Made by a program: the position numbers and the translations under genes. A DNA stretch of 64,000 bases from Apiosordaria backusii (lineage: Eukaryota > Ascomycota > Sordariomycetes > Sordariales > Lasiosphaeriaceae). Shown piece after piece: positions 21,483 through 35,157 of the stretch; the stretch's first letter is position 1; every line of letters starts with the position of its first letter. The DNA lies in the NCBI GenBank assembly GCA_030549205.1, contig JAUKTV010000013.1, forward strand, positions 496,001 to 560,000. The letters run 5' to 3'. The notes beneath the pieces were generated by a model. That model was not told the DNA's origin. It saw nothing but the letters and a program-made list of their open reading frames with translations, and searched no databases.

Positions 21483-24400
21483 ATTGGAGCGTGAGCTTGG
21501 ACAGCGGGTCTCTCCAGTTCTGGTTTACTTTAATATCACAACACAAAAACCACCCCCCCTTTCAACCACGGACCGGCAAAAATCCCAAACCCTGGCGGTA
21601 ACAGGATACATTATACCATACACAACACACCCACCATGGCAAATTACTGGTACTTTTTAGTTTCTAATTTTTTCTGGCTGGGTCAGCCGAGAGTTTCTTG
21701 AAAGACGAGGGCAATGATTCGCATCAGCTCAGCTGCACACGACTGGCGCAAATGGGGTTTTAAAACACAGGGTTGGGGGGCTGGCTGGCGCAAACAAGAG
21801 AGAGAACATTTTTTGGGGGGTGTTGAGGAATTTTCCTTCATGATTTCTCCACTGCTTCTGGCGCAGGGAAAAAAGGCCTTCGAGGAGAGGGGCGTACAAC
21901 AAGACACTTACCGGGCTTTACCCCGTGGCGGGCAAAGGGGCGGCGGCGGCGGCGGCGAAACTGGGTTCAAGGCAAAGGGGCGGCGGGTTCACATCGGTTC
22001 AAGCATTTACATGGGGCGTTTTTTTTGTGTGTGTTGGCAGTCATTCTTTTTCTTATGTGTGGGCATGATGTATCCGATGATTGAAATCTGATTCCCCCCC
22101 TTTTTGTGTGTTGATTCGCGGAAGACACAAAATAATTATTATGTATATAGATTTAGGAATATGGGGCCTCTTGGGCTTTTGGGAGGTTTTAAGTCAGGTA
22201 GTTGGGATGTATCCACTACAGTGGGTGGTGGTGTGTGAGGGAGAGAAAGAGTGAGAAAAATATCACACAAAAATGGAAAAAATTGACAAGATCGTCGTAC
22301 GAAAGCTCCTTTTTTTTTTCCTTTAATGACTACTTTGTCTGGAGGGGTGGCGAAAAATGATGATGGTGTTTCGAATTGTAATCCTCCGAGTCAAGTCGGT
22401 CGGGTATTACAAGATTTGTTTGAACACAAGAGGGTTAATTCTCAAACGTGACATGACACTTCCATTTGTTGGATTATTTCACTTTCTACACTACTCAGGG
22501 GGGTGTCAATGACGAGGTTAAGAAGGATCTGCGCCATTACCCCCCTTCGTTTTGCTGCTAAGGGGAATAAGCGTGGACGATGTCACTCCTGCCTTTTCTT
22601 TTTTTTTTTTTTTGTTTCTTTCGGGGGCTTATTACGCAGGCTACGCATAGCGGGCTTCGCCTGTTTGCTAGACGATGACGATCCTCCACAGAACACAACG
22701 GCTAGTGTAGCGTTGAACGGTGGTGGCTCCGGGATGCCGGGATGGATGAATTTGATGGATGGAGGGATGGATGGAGGGGAGGGATGGACGTCATTGTCAA
22801 TTTTCAATGGGATGGAAGGTTGTAATCGGATTGTTCCGGGGGGGGGGGGGGGGGCATGACTCGATACCTACCTTACTCTCGGTATTCTAATCGCCTCATT
22901 GTCAGAGAATTATGTTTTTGCCTCGCTGGCTGGCTGACAAGGACAATGGCAACTGCCGTCTGTCTTCTTCTGCCAACCGTCTATCAACAGGGTCCTGCTG
23001 TGTTAGTTGCAAGGTCGGACAGACGGACTCCACTCTGGATGGAAGATCTGCGTGCATTGTCCAAGTCTCACGGACATGACAACTTTGACAAGTCAGTCCG
23101 TTTTGGCCGGCACTGGCCGGCACAGAACGGACGAGCCGGCCCGGGTCCAGTTGGTCCAGTTATGCGCAGCACGCACGGAGATAAACCACTGAATAGGAAT
23201 AGGCTGACTATAGGGATCTTCATCAATTGGAGAATGAAGGAGCTGCAGAACAGAACAGAATGGGGGATGACAACGAATCTTGCAGTGCTGTGGTGGACTG
23301 GTGGTGGTGCATTAAGGACTGTGGAAATGCCGTTTATGCAAAACGAAACAAACATTTGACTAGCGGTGGACGGGATGGGGAATACGCAACAACGCAGCGA
23401 TGTTACTTGGAGGGACTGATTGACAAAACACTGCATAAGGTAGTGGAATAGCTTGCAGCAACATCAATCATGATTACTATCGGCAATGGAAAGAACAGAC
23501 ATTTCCAAGAATCCCAATCCCAAGGAACGGGAAGTACACTATGTAGTGTAATAAAGCAGAAGTGACGACAGCAGCGCCGCCGCGACTAGTTTGGCGGGCG
23601 GTTTGCTACTTAGTGGAAAGCTACCCAAGTGCGAAACCGGAAGATCTGCAATTGCTCCAAATTCTTTCCAATTGTCTGTGAGGAGTGTTGACGATTCGTG
23701 AGCAAGGGCCTTCCTACCCCGTCATGTGGGGTATATTCCTTTCGTCCAAGGTTTTTTGTTTGGGCTATCCCATCTTCAGGGACCATGGTGGGAGGGGAGT
23801 GTGCAGAAGTTTGTTGGATGTGTTGGTTTTGTTTGTTCTAGCGTGCTTCTGGATGCAGTCCTGCGGTATGTCTTGGTCTCGTGTGGTCAGCGGATGACGA
23901 GTCAGAGACATTTATCACATTTTGTGAGCTGAGACTTGATGAAGGGTGGTGTTGTCGATCACCACGTTTACTGCACGCCTGCCAAGATTGATGAATGGCA
24001 GAATAGAACTTTCGAATACGGTATTCTCACGCGAGAGGTGTGGGAGAGAAGAGGAGAAGCAAGCAAGATTTCCGATGATGATCAGCAAGAGCCCGGATGT
24101 GAGGGCGAGGCACGGTTGGTTGGGTGGTCTGTGCTACTTGGTTGGGTGGTTGATGTCATTTTCCCAGGACAGTGGGTGTGTCGGACCGCACCGGTTGCAG
24201 TCAGCGAATCAGAAGCTGGGGAGGTTGACTGATGGGGAAAGTAGTTCGTCTGTGTGGGTTATGCGATTGAAGGGGACTTTGGTCATGAAGATCACCACGG
24301 AGCAACAAGATTGACAGATCGAGGATCATGGCCTTGCGCTATAGTGGATAGACGCTAGGGCGAAAGCGTCAAGATGTCGCTGCTGAAGGGTTTCTGTTGG

Positions 24401-27400
24401 TTGGAGACATCTTGAGTGGTGGGGGGCATGAAGAAGGTCAGCACAGCATTAGTGTATGCAGATATCCGCTGCCACTATTTGGCCTTGGAAGAGAGCTAAA
24501 GTGAGACATGATTTTCCAGCGCCACGGTGCAGGATACACCACACGATCCACGACCCTTTTTGCCCTTTGGCAAGTTCCATGCGCAAGTGTGCGTGGTTGA
24601 TGACTGTGCCATGTGCCACACGACCATGCATTGCAGGACGGGAGAACACGGAGAAAAAGCAAATGGCAGCTGCAGTGTGAGTGTTCCCCAAGATGTTTTA
24701 TTGTTTCAACCGACGATCATCACTCACACCATTTTAGTTTTGTTGCGATACATCACTTTTCTCCACCTTGGAAGCCTTCAGTTTGGCGTTCCTGAGAGCT
24801 TCTTGTCATCATGATGCAAGACCTCTCAGCTCCTCACCGGTCCATCACTGGTGACCTTGGCTTCTGCTGCTCGTCTTTTCGCCTGGTTGGGATACCCTAT
24901 CCACCACTGCCAAGATCGCCGGCTTCGGGGGATTCGCAACGTTGTGATCCCCTCAATCAGCCCATCCATCGCTCCTGCTGTCTCTCTCCTTCACCGCCGG
25001 CAATAACGAAATCCCCATCTGAACAGCGAGTTTGTCTTGGGTTGAGTAATGGAATTTTGCAACGAGGTTCCACACTCCACAGAACACCATTCCTTCATTC
25101 TATTCACACGCCTATCCTCATAACGGACAAGCTGAAAACAGACAAGAAGCCGGCTCAGGGTTGGCGAATCCTTCTTTCAGGCATTCCCCGGGAACTATCA
25201 TCAGATGATCTGATCTCGATCAGCCCCTTCCCTTCTTGCTGCTGCTAGCTGCTAGCGCATTTTTGCTGGATGGACGCACGCCCCGGGCCCCCTCCGCCAA
25301 AATATTGACAAACCGCGGCATGATGGCTGAAACGATGGACTGGTGGTTAGTGGTGCTCTGTGCTCCGTGCTCCGCATGGCGGCTGAAGCGGATGAAGATC
25401 ATGGCGCTAAGCAGTCGCTAAGCTATGACCCGTTACCCAGCTGCCGGGACCACCTCGCCTTGCCAATCATGAAGTTTGTTCAATTCTGACGAGTCAAGAC
25501 AAGAACTTCATCTCGTCTATCATGCATGTCTCAGAGAGAATTGGTCCTTCACGCGGGAATTCCGTGCTGGGCTTGCTTACCTGCATCAGCCGCAGCGGCA
25601 TATGAAGTCAGAGGCTCGTGGGATGAGACAATGGGGGGAAACCATCACCAATCCTGCATTCGCATCGTGTGTGACGAACCCCTTTCTGCGGGAAAGCCAA
25701 CGCCAAAACTCACTGGAGGACGATGATCACCACGGCGGCGGCCGGGAAGGAGTTCCTAGATTAGGGTCTTGACACGATGAGGCGCTTTACTTCTTCCTGT
25801 TCATCACATACGAATACAGTCATATTGGCGCGAGGCTGCAGACTTATCATCAATAATATTCAGCCTTGTTTCTTGCTGGCTGTTATTGTTGAAGAAACCC
25901 TTGCCCAGCGCTTCGGATTGCCTATCCTGGATATCAGACGGTGAAGGGACAAAAAGACTCGGGCAATTGGGGGCCGAGTCCGCGACAAGCCTTTGTGTTT
26001 CAAACACGGGCGCCCAAACCCCTTTTTGACACACGGTTCGGCCAGCACCCGAATTGGCGAGACGACTCTTGGTTGGTCAACCAAGTCAAACCAAAACATT
26101 ACCAACATTGCCATCGCAACGCTACCAAAACTGCAGGAAAGAAGGGGCAGACACTACGACCTACCAAAAAGACGCAGATGCGAGACAGTGTAACATTCTC
26201 AATGCGGTGAACAAGCGGAGCAGGTACCATCAGTTATGGGACACCTTACTAGGCGGTTTTCAACGGTTCAACGGTCTTACTAAACAGCAATCCCATGTCT
26301 CCGTCCGTTGGAGCTCTTTTTGGACTGGATGAAACCTTTTCCCGGGGATGGGGGTCCAGCATGACAAACCAGCTCTCGAGAGGCGAGAACCTCACCGCTA
26401 TTCACCAGGGGAAACCCCCATATCATGAAATCCGTTACAATCCCTATCCATGCATTCCCGAATAGACCCCGAACCGATACCGAGCGGTGGACTGTGGAAG
26501 GCGGTCCGTCGATCACGTTTGTCGCTGTGGTGGAAACTTCGAAACAAACCGTCAATCCGTAATAGGAAGGTGAGAGCGTTTGTGAATTGAGCGAAAGGCG
26601 AAGGCGAGAAAGGGTCGAGATGCCAACAAATGCCTGTGTTGCCTTACAGCCGGTGGAACCGCTATGTTGAAGGAAAAAAACTGTCTTGAGTCGAGATCAC
26701 GAGTCAGTGGATTCTTGATGCCATGGAGCAAAGATTCCGATAGAGAGTGTGCACTATCGAGATCTCTCGAGCTCGAGACCGATATGTCACTACTGGCTAA
26801 ACAACAAAGAGAGGCATACTTTTGCCTTGTGGAGAAAAAGACAAGAGTTTCAATGCCGAATATTCTTACGAATAAACCCTCGTATGATTACCTTTCAACG
26901 GCGGCAGACTCGGGAATATCTTGCGCAATTGCATTGAGAATCTTCAAAGGTCCAGGGATGCTGGATGGTTACAGTGAGATCCACCACCCCTAAACAAGCG
27001 GCCGGGAATCGATCGACCCTGCTTCCATGTTGTGAAAATCATGGCAATCACCCGAAGGCTTAGCTTCGTTGGTATGGATGTTGGTCCATGCGTCCTTTTT
27101 TCTTGACAGCGGTGAACCTGGTGATGATGGGGGAACTTTTGCTCGCTTTTTCGCTGGTCTGAGCGGACATCCCGACTTTTGCTCAAGACACACGTGACGG
27201 GATCGGGCAGGGAGAAGGGCTAGGATGCAGCTCGGCCGGGCCGGGCCTGTTCTTGAAAGACGTTGAGAGAAGTGGAAACGGCTGCGGTTGGGTCGGCAAG
27301 GTTCTCACTGAGGATGGTACGGAGTACATGCTCAGCTGATGCTCTTCGACTTTGACTATGATAGCCGGTGTATCGTGAGATCGCTTGCTGTACGGTCGAT

Positions 27401-29173
27401 TATCACCATCGCCGTTGTTCAAACAGCTCAGGGCGTCCAGACCGTCCGACCAGCGGAGCTCATGCGGAGCTGATAAAGATAGATCGGTTTAGCTTGACCG
27501 GCGAGGCTAGACCCTGAGGGACCGGAACCAGCTCCGATGTACACTAAACACGGGCTGAGATATATCCACTTCACGATACCTATACGAGAGTGCCTGGGCC
27601 TGTCAGCCATGATGCTACACGTGGCCGCTTCACCTCTGTCGCTCAGCTTGGCCGGACTGGGTCGGCCAGGCCGGGGAGTCGGGGACGGAGGATACCTATC
27701 GATGCGTACACAGCTGAATCCCGCGGTGAGGTAAGAGCAATACTTTGTATGCGCGTATTGGTGTGGCTCGACCAACGGGAACTCTGATGTGAACAAGGGC
27801 CGAGTCTTCAACCTCCACAACATACCTTATCAAGACCTACAGCGGCCTAGACCAGGTGTTGCACTCTCGTTTTGGCTTCAAGTCTGAGCTAGGTCTCCAT
27901 TACGAGGTCGGCCGAGTTACCAGAAACGGGTACATGGACGGAATTCAGTATGACAGGGAGGCCATAACGTAAACAACATATCCCTATCGAGAGAGGCCAG
28001 CCATAACCGAACTACCCTTGGCCAGCTCAAATTCAGTCCAAGCCCTCGTACCAGACAGGCACGTCTAGGCCATTTCTGAGACTTGGGAAATGGGGAGACA
28101 CAGACCCGACAGGCTGGAAAGGGATTCTTGTTGGGTTGTTATACTCTGTGTTATACAAGCCTTCCTTTAACGTCCAGCCGTTTCAGACCATCTGCAAGAT
28201 CGGGCAGACCGGGCGCCTGGGATGTTTCGAGAAGCAAACATTATCAAGATGGGGCAGGATGGGATAGGATGGGATGAGATGTGATGGGATGAGATGAACG
28301 TTGTAGGTCTTTCATCCCATCTGGTCCCAATTCACCTGAGGGTCAAGTCACATAATTCATCTTGACTTTGTCGTATCTTCATCCTATCTCAGTCGGGAGC
28401 TAAGGTAAGGTACCTGATAAAGTGGTACAGTAACGTCCGCCTTATATATACTCCTTCCCTCAAGTCAACTTCTTCAGACACAGATTCATCAAGTCCCATG
28501 ATATGTGCTTTCTTCACATGATGATAGCCTTTTGATAATGATCGAGGATCCGCTGAATATCAAATATCACAACAGGTTCATAAACACCTGCAAAGTGTCC
28601 GTATTTAATTAACACCCAAGGTAATTTAGTTAATATCTTTGACACAATTTTAAAGTCTTACGTACCTCGATACAAGTATGCATTCGTTATTGAAGGCCTA
28701 CACACCATAAATATTGACATAGACCGAACAACCGAAAATGTTCCTGACACGAATCGTTATCGCGTATCTATCTACCTTACCCTCTTCTCAGATGCCAGAC
28801 AGATCTCTGCATACCTACACTCAACTAATAACCTCTCATTTACAGACACAATCTGACATGGGCTTCGGGTTCATTTTATCATTTTTCTATTTTTATCATT
28901 ACAAGATAAAAATTGACCTCTCCTCACACACGATCCAAGTACACCTTGGCCATCATCACCGCCCCCAGACCGCAAACCCCAACTCCAAGATCATCAAAAA
29001 TCTCCAGTATGTCTCTTTTACGGACCGTGGCGAGCCACAAACGAAATTGTAATTGAACACACACGCGTGGGAAACACCCCCCCCTTTTTATATACCACTC
29101 GCCCTGTCTTCACCCCCCCCCCTTTTTTTTTTCATGCCCCCCCCCACCCCCTAAATACCTTACCCACCTCCTC
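21483..29173. other. Gene-poor region downstream of the C2H2 factor
   Basis: About 7.7 kb with no gene I can support. The first 0.8 kb is probably 3' UTR of the C2H2 gene. Landmarks are a T-run near 22598-22613, GATGGATG-type repeats at about 22738-22785, a run of 15 or so G at 22840-22854, a (GATGG)-type repeat at 28248-28298 and a more AT-rich part at about 28540-28900. Open frames are short and carry no recognisable domain. C- and T-runs at 29079-29150 lie just downstream of the esterase gene. Confidence 0.5.
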
Positions 29174-30707
29174 CTAATAACCACTCTCATCATTCCAATA
29201 CTCCGTCTCATGCCACACCTCCGGCCCCGTCGCCTCCAGCTCCCACCCAAACCTCATCCTCACAAACTCCTGCAAATGACTCGCCACCTTGATCGCCCCC
29301 ACATCCGTCGGATGCCACTGCGGCCCCATATCATTATGCTGCAGTATTCCCTTGGTATTAAACCAGTGCACAAACGGCGTCTCCTTCTTCCTCGGTCTCA
29401 ACTTCGTCGTCTTTTTCGTCACCCCGTCATATACCAGCGGTTCCTTGAGGTACTTATCACTATTAAACCACTTCACCAAATCCTGGATTTCTTTCACCCA
29501 CCCCTCTGGGGCATTCGGGAGGTAGGTGTTACCCGACTGGTAGAACCCAAGCCACAACGACATGACAATGACTTGCGCCTTGGGCCACTTGCCGTGGATG
29601 CCCTGGATGATTTTGCCGAGCGCGTCGATGTACGCAGAGGTGGAGACGTTGTTGTGTGAATTGTGGTCGTTGGTGCCGATGTTGATTATGACGATGTCGG
29701 CGGGGGGCGGGAGGAGAAGTCCCATGGTTCGGGGTTGTCTGGTGTTAAATGTTAGTATGATGGAACGGGGGGTATGGAAGGGGGAGAGGGAGCTTACCGC
29801 CCCAGATCTGAGACGCCCTCCAGCTGGTGTCGGAGGTGTAAAACCACTGATGGACTTGACCTCTTGGGTTCCCCCAGCAGTCTTGATCCGCTGCGCAGAT
29901 GCCTGGGTATCCTGTCACGGTATACTCGGTATTGCCCAGCCCGGCTCCGAGACCGTAGGCCCAGCTGGAAAGACCTTCTATCGACCAATTCGTTAGTACA
30001 TTCGGTCAAAACTCACTCTCTCGGGAGCAATCAGAGCACAGGATAAAGGAATGCTTAAAGAAATTGGTCGTACCATAGGACGTATACATCCCCGCGGAAA
30101 GACTATCGCCAATCACCTCGATGCGACGGCCAAAGTCGGGGATTTTGATGAGTTTTTCTCCCTTGGCTACGTGTACGGAATCGATTTGGATGCCGTAGGC
30201 CCAGTTTGTCACTCTGAGCTCAAAGGTCCAGGGGTTGATGGGGCCCGCGGTGAGAGTGGCGCCGGGAGTCTCGGGGGAGACGAGGAGGTGGGTGGCGCCG
30301 GCGGTGATGTTGGTGAAAATCCAGTCTAGGCCGCCGATCCGGTAGCCGACTAGAACACGGTCGGTGGTGAGGTTGCCAAAGGTTATGGCGACGGTTTGGC
30401 CGGTGTAGCCGAATTTGATGCCGGGGGCTCTGAGAAGTGGTTAGAATAGGGTGATGAAGTGGGAGGTAGGGTATGAGGACACTTACGACCACCAAGAGAC
30501 ATATTTGGAGTCCCAACGCCCCTTATAGGAGATCTCACTCGCATTGGCCGGGTATGTTCTATACGAGGAGGGAGAGAAACTCTCGAGACGGGTGTTAGGG
30601 AAATATGTTTCCCTGACTTGGCCGTTCTGTAGGATCACGGCAGAGGCTTGGGAGATGAATCCCAGGCCTAGGATGGCCAGTTTTGATAACGACAACATCG
30701 ACAACAT
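29174..30707 (-). CDS. Secreted SGNH/GDSL esterase, CE2-like
   Basis: Probably an extracellular carbohydrate esterase of the CE2 type (deacetylates plant or fungal polysaccharides); substrate inferred. The ATG at 30707 is followed by a signal peptide ending near QASA. Exons are 30707-30487, 30429-30074, 29977-29798 and 29738-29174; introns of 57, 96 and 59 nt have GT...AG ends. The N-terminal part (about residues 30-135) resembles the CE2 jelly-roll domain. The SGNH part has GDSLSAGMYTSY (nucleophile Ser), a Gly near GAGLGNTEYTVTGYPG, IINIGTNDHN, and a terminal WHPTDVG with the catalytic His. Exon 4 is broken by one base in a C-run at about 29701-29706: DNPEPWDFSSR upstream and ADIVIINIGTND downstream are both typical of the family but lie in different frames. 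One added C gives 440 residues. The gene is divergent from the 33367 gene. Confidence 0.85.
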
Positions 30708-33366
30708 CCTGAGAGTGAGCTCAGACAAGAACCAACCTGAACCTGGAGAGCTCTAGACATGATCGAAGACCGGGAGAGACGTCCAACTTATAGTTGAACA
30801 GCCCATAGCGAGTCCACCGTGAGCGTTTCCTTATTGATGGAAGTAAGGCGTGCCCAGAGGTGAAGACGGGAACGCGGGATGGTGAAGCCGACGTGCAGGC
30901 TAAGTGTTCATGTTTGGTTGCCATCGCCGTTGAATCTGCAGTTGAAGTGACACTGCATGCTGTCCCCTGCCAAGCTCATCTCCGCAACGGTTGGTAACTT
31001 GCCTTAGGGAACGCATCGAGCAGACACTATCGTAGCTAAATCTCCAGGTCCAACACGATGTGAAGAGGCATTATCTGGGTTTTGCTGCAACGGGTCGGTG
31101 GCGGGTTACTGGGAAGACGAACTGATGGCCCGGCTAGATTTCTATTCTCCCACTCGACCTCGGAAGAGACCGCTCCGCACTCCTTTCTCGAGCACCTGCT
31201 CCCGAGGTGACAAGCATATGGCGACCGATGCCTGCATTCTGGCGACTACACCTCGCGAGCTGTTGAACTAGTCGTTGAAGATCTATGCGCAAAGGCCAAG
31301 GCATCATCTGGCGTGTTGGCTGGGCCATCATCGCATCTGTTCACTTCCTCCCACCAGGTACAGCCCGGTCACCCGTCCTTGTTGACTGGCGATAAATCAG
31401 TGACAATTAGAAAGATAATCTGACGAATTTCAAGCCGCTCTGTAGTCGTGAAATAATGAAAAGAGCATCTACAGAGAGCTCTTGTTGTCCTTCGTCGATG
31501 GTTGATGAGGCTGAAGTGAGGGACCAGGGTTCCCTCTGTGGATCTGATAAGCCATTGGCTCTCAGTTGCAGCTTCCAGAGCACAGAAGGCTGCGCCAGGT
31601 GACGAGCGGCAGTTCGCAGATCCCATTCTTTTGATTCGCAATTTGCGATTCGCATCTGCGCGCCACTGCCGCCGTCCCCGGATCTGCTTCATATGAGATT
31701 ATCGAGATTCTTCATCACACTTGGCGCACTTACACGGCTGATGCTCTGTTGGACTGTACTCGCCAATTACGCCTTTTCCTTTGCTCTAACCTTTGAAGAT
31801 TGTTCAGACTCGATGACTGCTCGCGGATCCATTATGTACAGTACATCTGCTCGGTCTTGAAACGGGAGGCTTTGGTTGTCTTGCTTCAATACGTTGGTGT
31901 GCGACCAAAACCCCTGTGATGTCAAAGCTCGGGCGCATCGACAAGGGGCCGCCACGCCAAGATCTGGCGCTGAAGATGACGGCACAAATTCTGGGGTTGT
32001 CGTCTTCCAAAATCCTCCTTCTGTCGATTCCTGACTGTGTCTGCATCATTTCTGTTGCCGCATTTGGCGCGACAGAGACGTTGAAGAGCGGCGAGACAGC
32101 CGGCGATCGCACTCCCACGAGAACCAAAATCTGATGCTGCCGGAAGCCTACAAAATATTCCCCGCTGTCGATCTCCCTCCTCGTACGTATTATTCGGCAG
32201 GTCTCAGATCTTTGTGACCCTCCTCACTTATCATATTGATGGGCTCCCGTGGTGTCCTGGAGATCACTCGGCTGCTTGCGCTATATATTTATTGCTTGCG
32301 CTACAAGATTTCTTTTTCGGCTCAATTTGACCACCTGCGTTGGTCCAAAGTAGCTCTTATCAGCTGATGCGCTTGCCGAGGAATTGGGGATGCCAGGCCA
32401 TTTATTGAACTTTGCGACCATCTCCTCGACACAGCTTGTCTGATTTCTCACTCCAACAGCCCATGTCTCTCGACGCCCCTGAAGAACCGGCCGACACCAA
32501 TCGATAGCAACCGCACAGCACATACCGAGGACGATCTCTTCACAGACGTACAAGTGGGTTTTCCGCTAACCATCAGCTTGCGATCAAGCTCGAGCTCGGC
32601 GCAACACAGCACATGAACGAGACGACCACCCGCGCGGGCAACTTCGAAGATCGTGTATCACTCAGACGTAGCAAGATCGCCGGGAACTTGGTCCCGCTGG
32701 CTCGGTCTCGCCTGCATCTTACACGGTCACTACTGCTCCCACAATACCACCCCTCATTGTACCGCAACAGCTTGTAGCCTGCTTCGACACCGACTCGATC
32801 CTTCGACAGAAACCTCCTCGAGTCCCCCACCCAGCGCCTCAACGCTTGTTGTTATGGCACTAATATAGTGACGGATCGATACGATGATGCCGTGCGCGCC
32901 GAAAACGTCGCCGACGCTCAAGCTCCCGGCCGGTGCAGCCTTTACGCCCTTCTCGTTGCCGTCCGAACATCTCGGGTTGTCGAGTACCAACGACACCCTC
33001 ACTACCCCGCAGCTCACCACCTCCCGCAGCCGTGACACTATACCCCGTCCCGAGCCCACGATACAATAAGGTTGCTGCACATTGGGAATTCCTGGGTCAA
33101 GCAGTGCGCCCGTCGGCACTGTTGTGTGCGACAAGGCGGTTGGTGTACGATTGCACCGTCTGCCGGGAAATCCTGAAGCTCCCAGGATTTGCTCCGGTCG
33201 TTGGCCAAGCTCATCCGAGGAGGCAGTTCCTCTGCACACCACGATATCATAGCGAGGGAAAGATACTGGGACGGTACTGGGAACTGCTGCTGCATGTTGG
33301 ATCAGCAGCAAGAATTGACCAGTCGCAAGCCCCCTATACCCGCTTCCTTGCGGTTCTTCATCCGCC
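30708..33366. other. Intergenic region
   Basis: No gene is supported in this 2.66-kb spacer between two divergent genes. A minus-strand open frame (33581-32754) overlaps the start of the 33367 gene and is its shadow. A perfect 10-bp palindrome, TGTACAGTACA-like, lies at about 31834-31844. Confidence 0.5.
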
Positions 33367-33903
33367 ATGTCGTCGTCACAACAACCGGACCCGAATGCCA
33401 TACCGGACACACAATTAGGGTTGACAGAAGATGAGATTGAGATACTTCGACATGGGCAGCAGGCAGTGGCGGCGGCTGGGTCGTCGTCTTCTCGCGCCGC
33501 AAGCCGGGCCTCTTCCCAGGGTATGCTTATGATGGACAGCTCGTCTCTGTCTGCGCTGGGTCGACATTTTGACCGGGTCATGCAACATATCCAGCAGCGG
33601 CTCGAGTATCTGATGGAGCAATCGCAAATTGTAACGCTGAGCGTGTATGATCAGAGTGGCCAGCTCATCGACAATGCCGACGCCGAGATTGCGCGCTACC
33701 ACGACATCATGGCGCAAATAGACGAGCTCGAGCTGGACTTTGACCGCATCAGGCACATCCGGGATATTGTTAGGGACTATCGCCGGCGTGCCGAAGAGCT
33801 GGAGCGCGAGCTAGATCGGTCAGGCGGTGGAGGGTCGTCAAGACGGGACCGCGGCCATCGGTCACATCGCAGCCATGGGAGCTCAGGGAGACATCGGACA
33901 TGA
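33367..33903 (+). CDS. Small coiled-coil protein, probable BLOC-1 CNL1-like subunit
   Basis: A single-exon gene of 178 residues with ATG at 33367. The N-terminus is polar (IPDTQLGLTEDEIEILRHGQ). The core (about residues 60-145) is a predicted helix/coiled coil: ALGRHFDRVMQHIQQRLEYL, then a segment ending NADAEIARYHDIMAQIDELE and LDFDRIRHIRDIVRDY. The tail is rich in Gly, Ser, Arg and His. I recall this as the fungal counterpart of BLOC-1 subunit CNL1/cappuccino, which acts on endosomes in vesicle traffic; the naming is from memory of the family and moderate. There is no membrane segment. Confidence 0.75.
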   Translation: MSSSQQPDPNAIPDTQLGLTEDEIEILRHGQQAVAAAGSSSSRAASRASSQGMLMMDSSSLSALGRHFDRVMQHIQQRLEYLMEQSQIVTLSVYDQSGQLIDNADAEIARYHDIMAQIDELELDFDRIRHIRDIVRDYRRRAEELERELDRSGGGGSSRRDRGHRSHRSHGSSGRHRT

Positions 33904-35157
33904 TCCAAAGGCTCCTCGGAAACTACCGGCAGGCGGGCCACTGCGCTACAGAACGCGATTGTATCCATAATAAGGCTCGGTTTTCGCAGCGGATCGCATA
34001 GAAAGATACAACCCCGGTCACACGACCAGTTCCTGGTGCATATAAGAAATCGAAATATCGAAGGAGGATGACAATCCTTTAGGGGCGCCTCAGAAGCCTC
34101 TAGGCAAAGCACACAGGAGTTCCTCCTAATTACATATATACGCTAGCATATTACGTTCGACAGGCCGGAGATGGGATGAACAGGACCATCACCGCCTACA
34201 CACATGAGGGATCGAAGATAGCCTTATATCATTTGCGTTGCATACGAAACCGCAAACATACCGTACATGGGGCAGAGAGAGACCTCGTGATCATTGAGAA
34301 AGTGGTACATTCTGCTACCAAACTCAAATCTAATCCAGAAAGACGGAAAAGGGTGCCTCACGGCAAAAGGAAAGGAAAATAGGACTGGAGGAAGGGAATA
34401 TGATAGGATAAGGGCCTCACGGCTCATTGCTGGCTAACTACTTTTTTGTTTATAATGTCTGAAGCACCCGTGATGGGAAGTGATGGGAGAGTGTGGGTAC
34501 GATTCTTTTTATATCAAAACAAGACAGCAGTAACTATCGAGGTAGCTGTCATGGCAAGTGTTTATATACCAAATATCATACGTTATTACACAATCATTCC
34601 AAGAGGGACAGAAATGATATGTTGAAAGGTGGGTATGATGAAGTGTTGCCAACGAGGAGCAACAGCCTTTTCACCTTTGACTATCTAGTGTTCTGGTTTT
34701 TTGTCTGTCTGCGTGCGCTCTAGGTATCAAGTATGTCACAAGAATTTGCCTCCCAACTATTCCCACTCATCCTTTGCTCTGCCGTTCTTCGTGAGATCAT
34801 TCACACCAAATAGGTAACATTATCATAAACACGTCCATCCATCCATCCACCCATTCATCCATACATACATTGACCATCAACATTCAGACATTATTCCCTC
34901 TCCCCCGCCTCCTGATATTGACATAACAAACTCGAAACAAATCTTTTTTCTTTGCTTGCGCGCCCCCCACCCCCCCAAGAATTCGCCATGCTTTGCAATA
35001 TAAATAAACCCATCAATCAATGGTATGTATCCCTTCCATAAACTCCGAACAAAAAAGCAAAAAAAATAAAATAATAATCACAACGAAAGCCCATCATTCC
35101 CCCGTCTAATCATACTCTTCCTCACCCTCCTCTTCTCGGTAAACCTCCTCAACCTCC
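33904..35157. other. Intergenic region between convergent genes
   Basis: No gene is seen. The spacer lies between the ends of the 33367 gene (+) and the DUF3433 gene (-). It has CATC-type microsatellite DNA at about 34835-34870 and an A-rich stretch at 35048-35080. The last 90 bases probably still code for the DUF3433 C-terminus if the frame break described for that gene is an error. Confidence 0.5.

Noticed and set aside
26759..26783. Palindrome CTCGAGCTCGAG
   Set aside because: Short and isolated; no associated structure.
28540..28900. AT-rich stretch as RIP-mutated repeat
   Set aside because: The bias is mild and short, and no repeat partner is visible; needs a dinucleotide index to decide.
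32754..33581. Minus-strand open frame of 275 codons
   Set aside because: It overlaps the start of the 33367 gene in antisense and has no domain; the plus-strand product has clear coiled-coil character.
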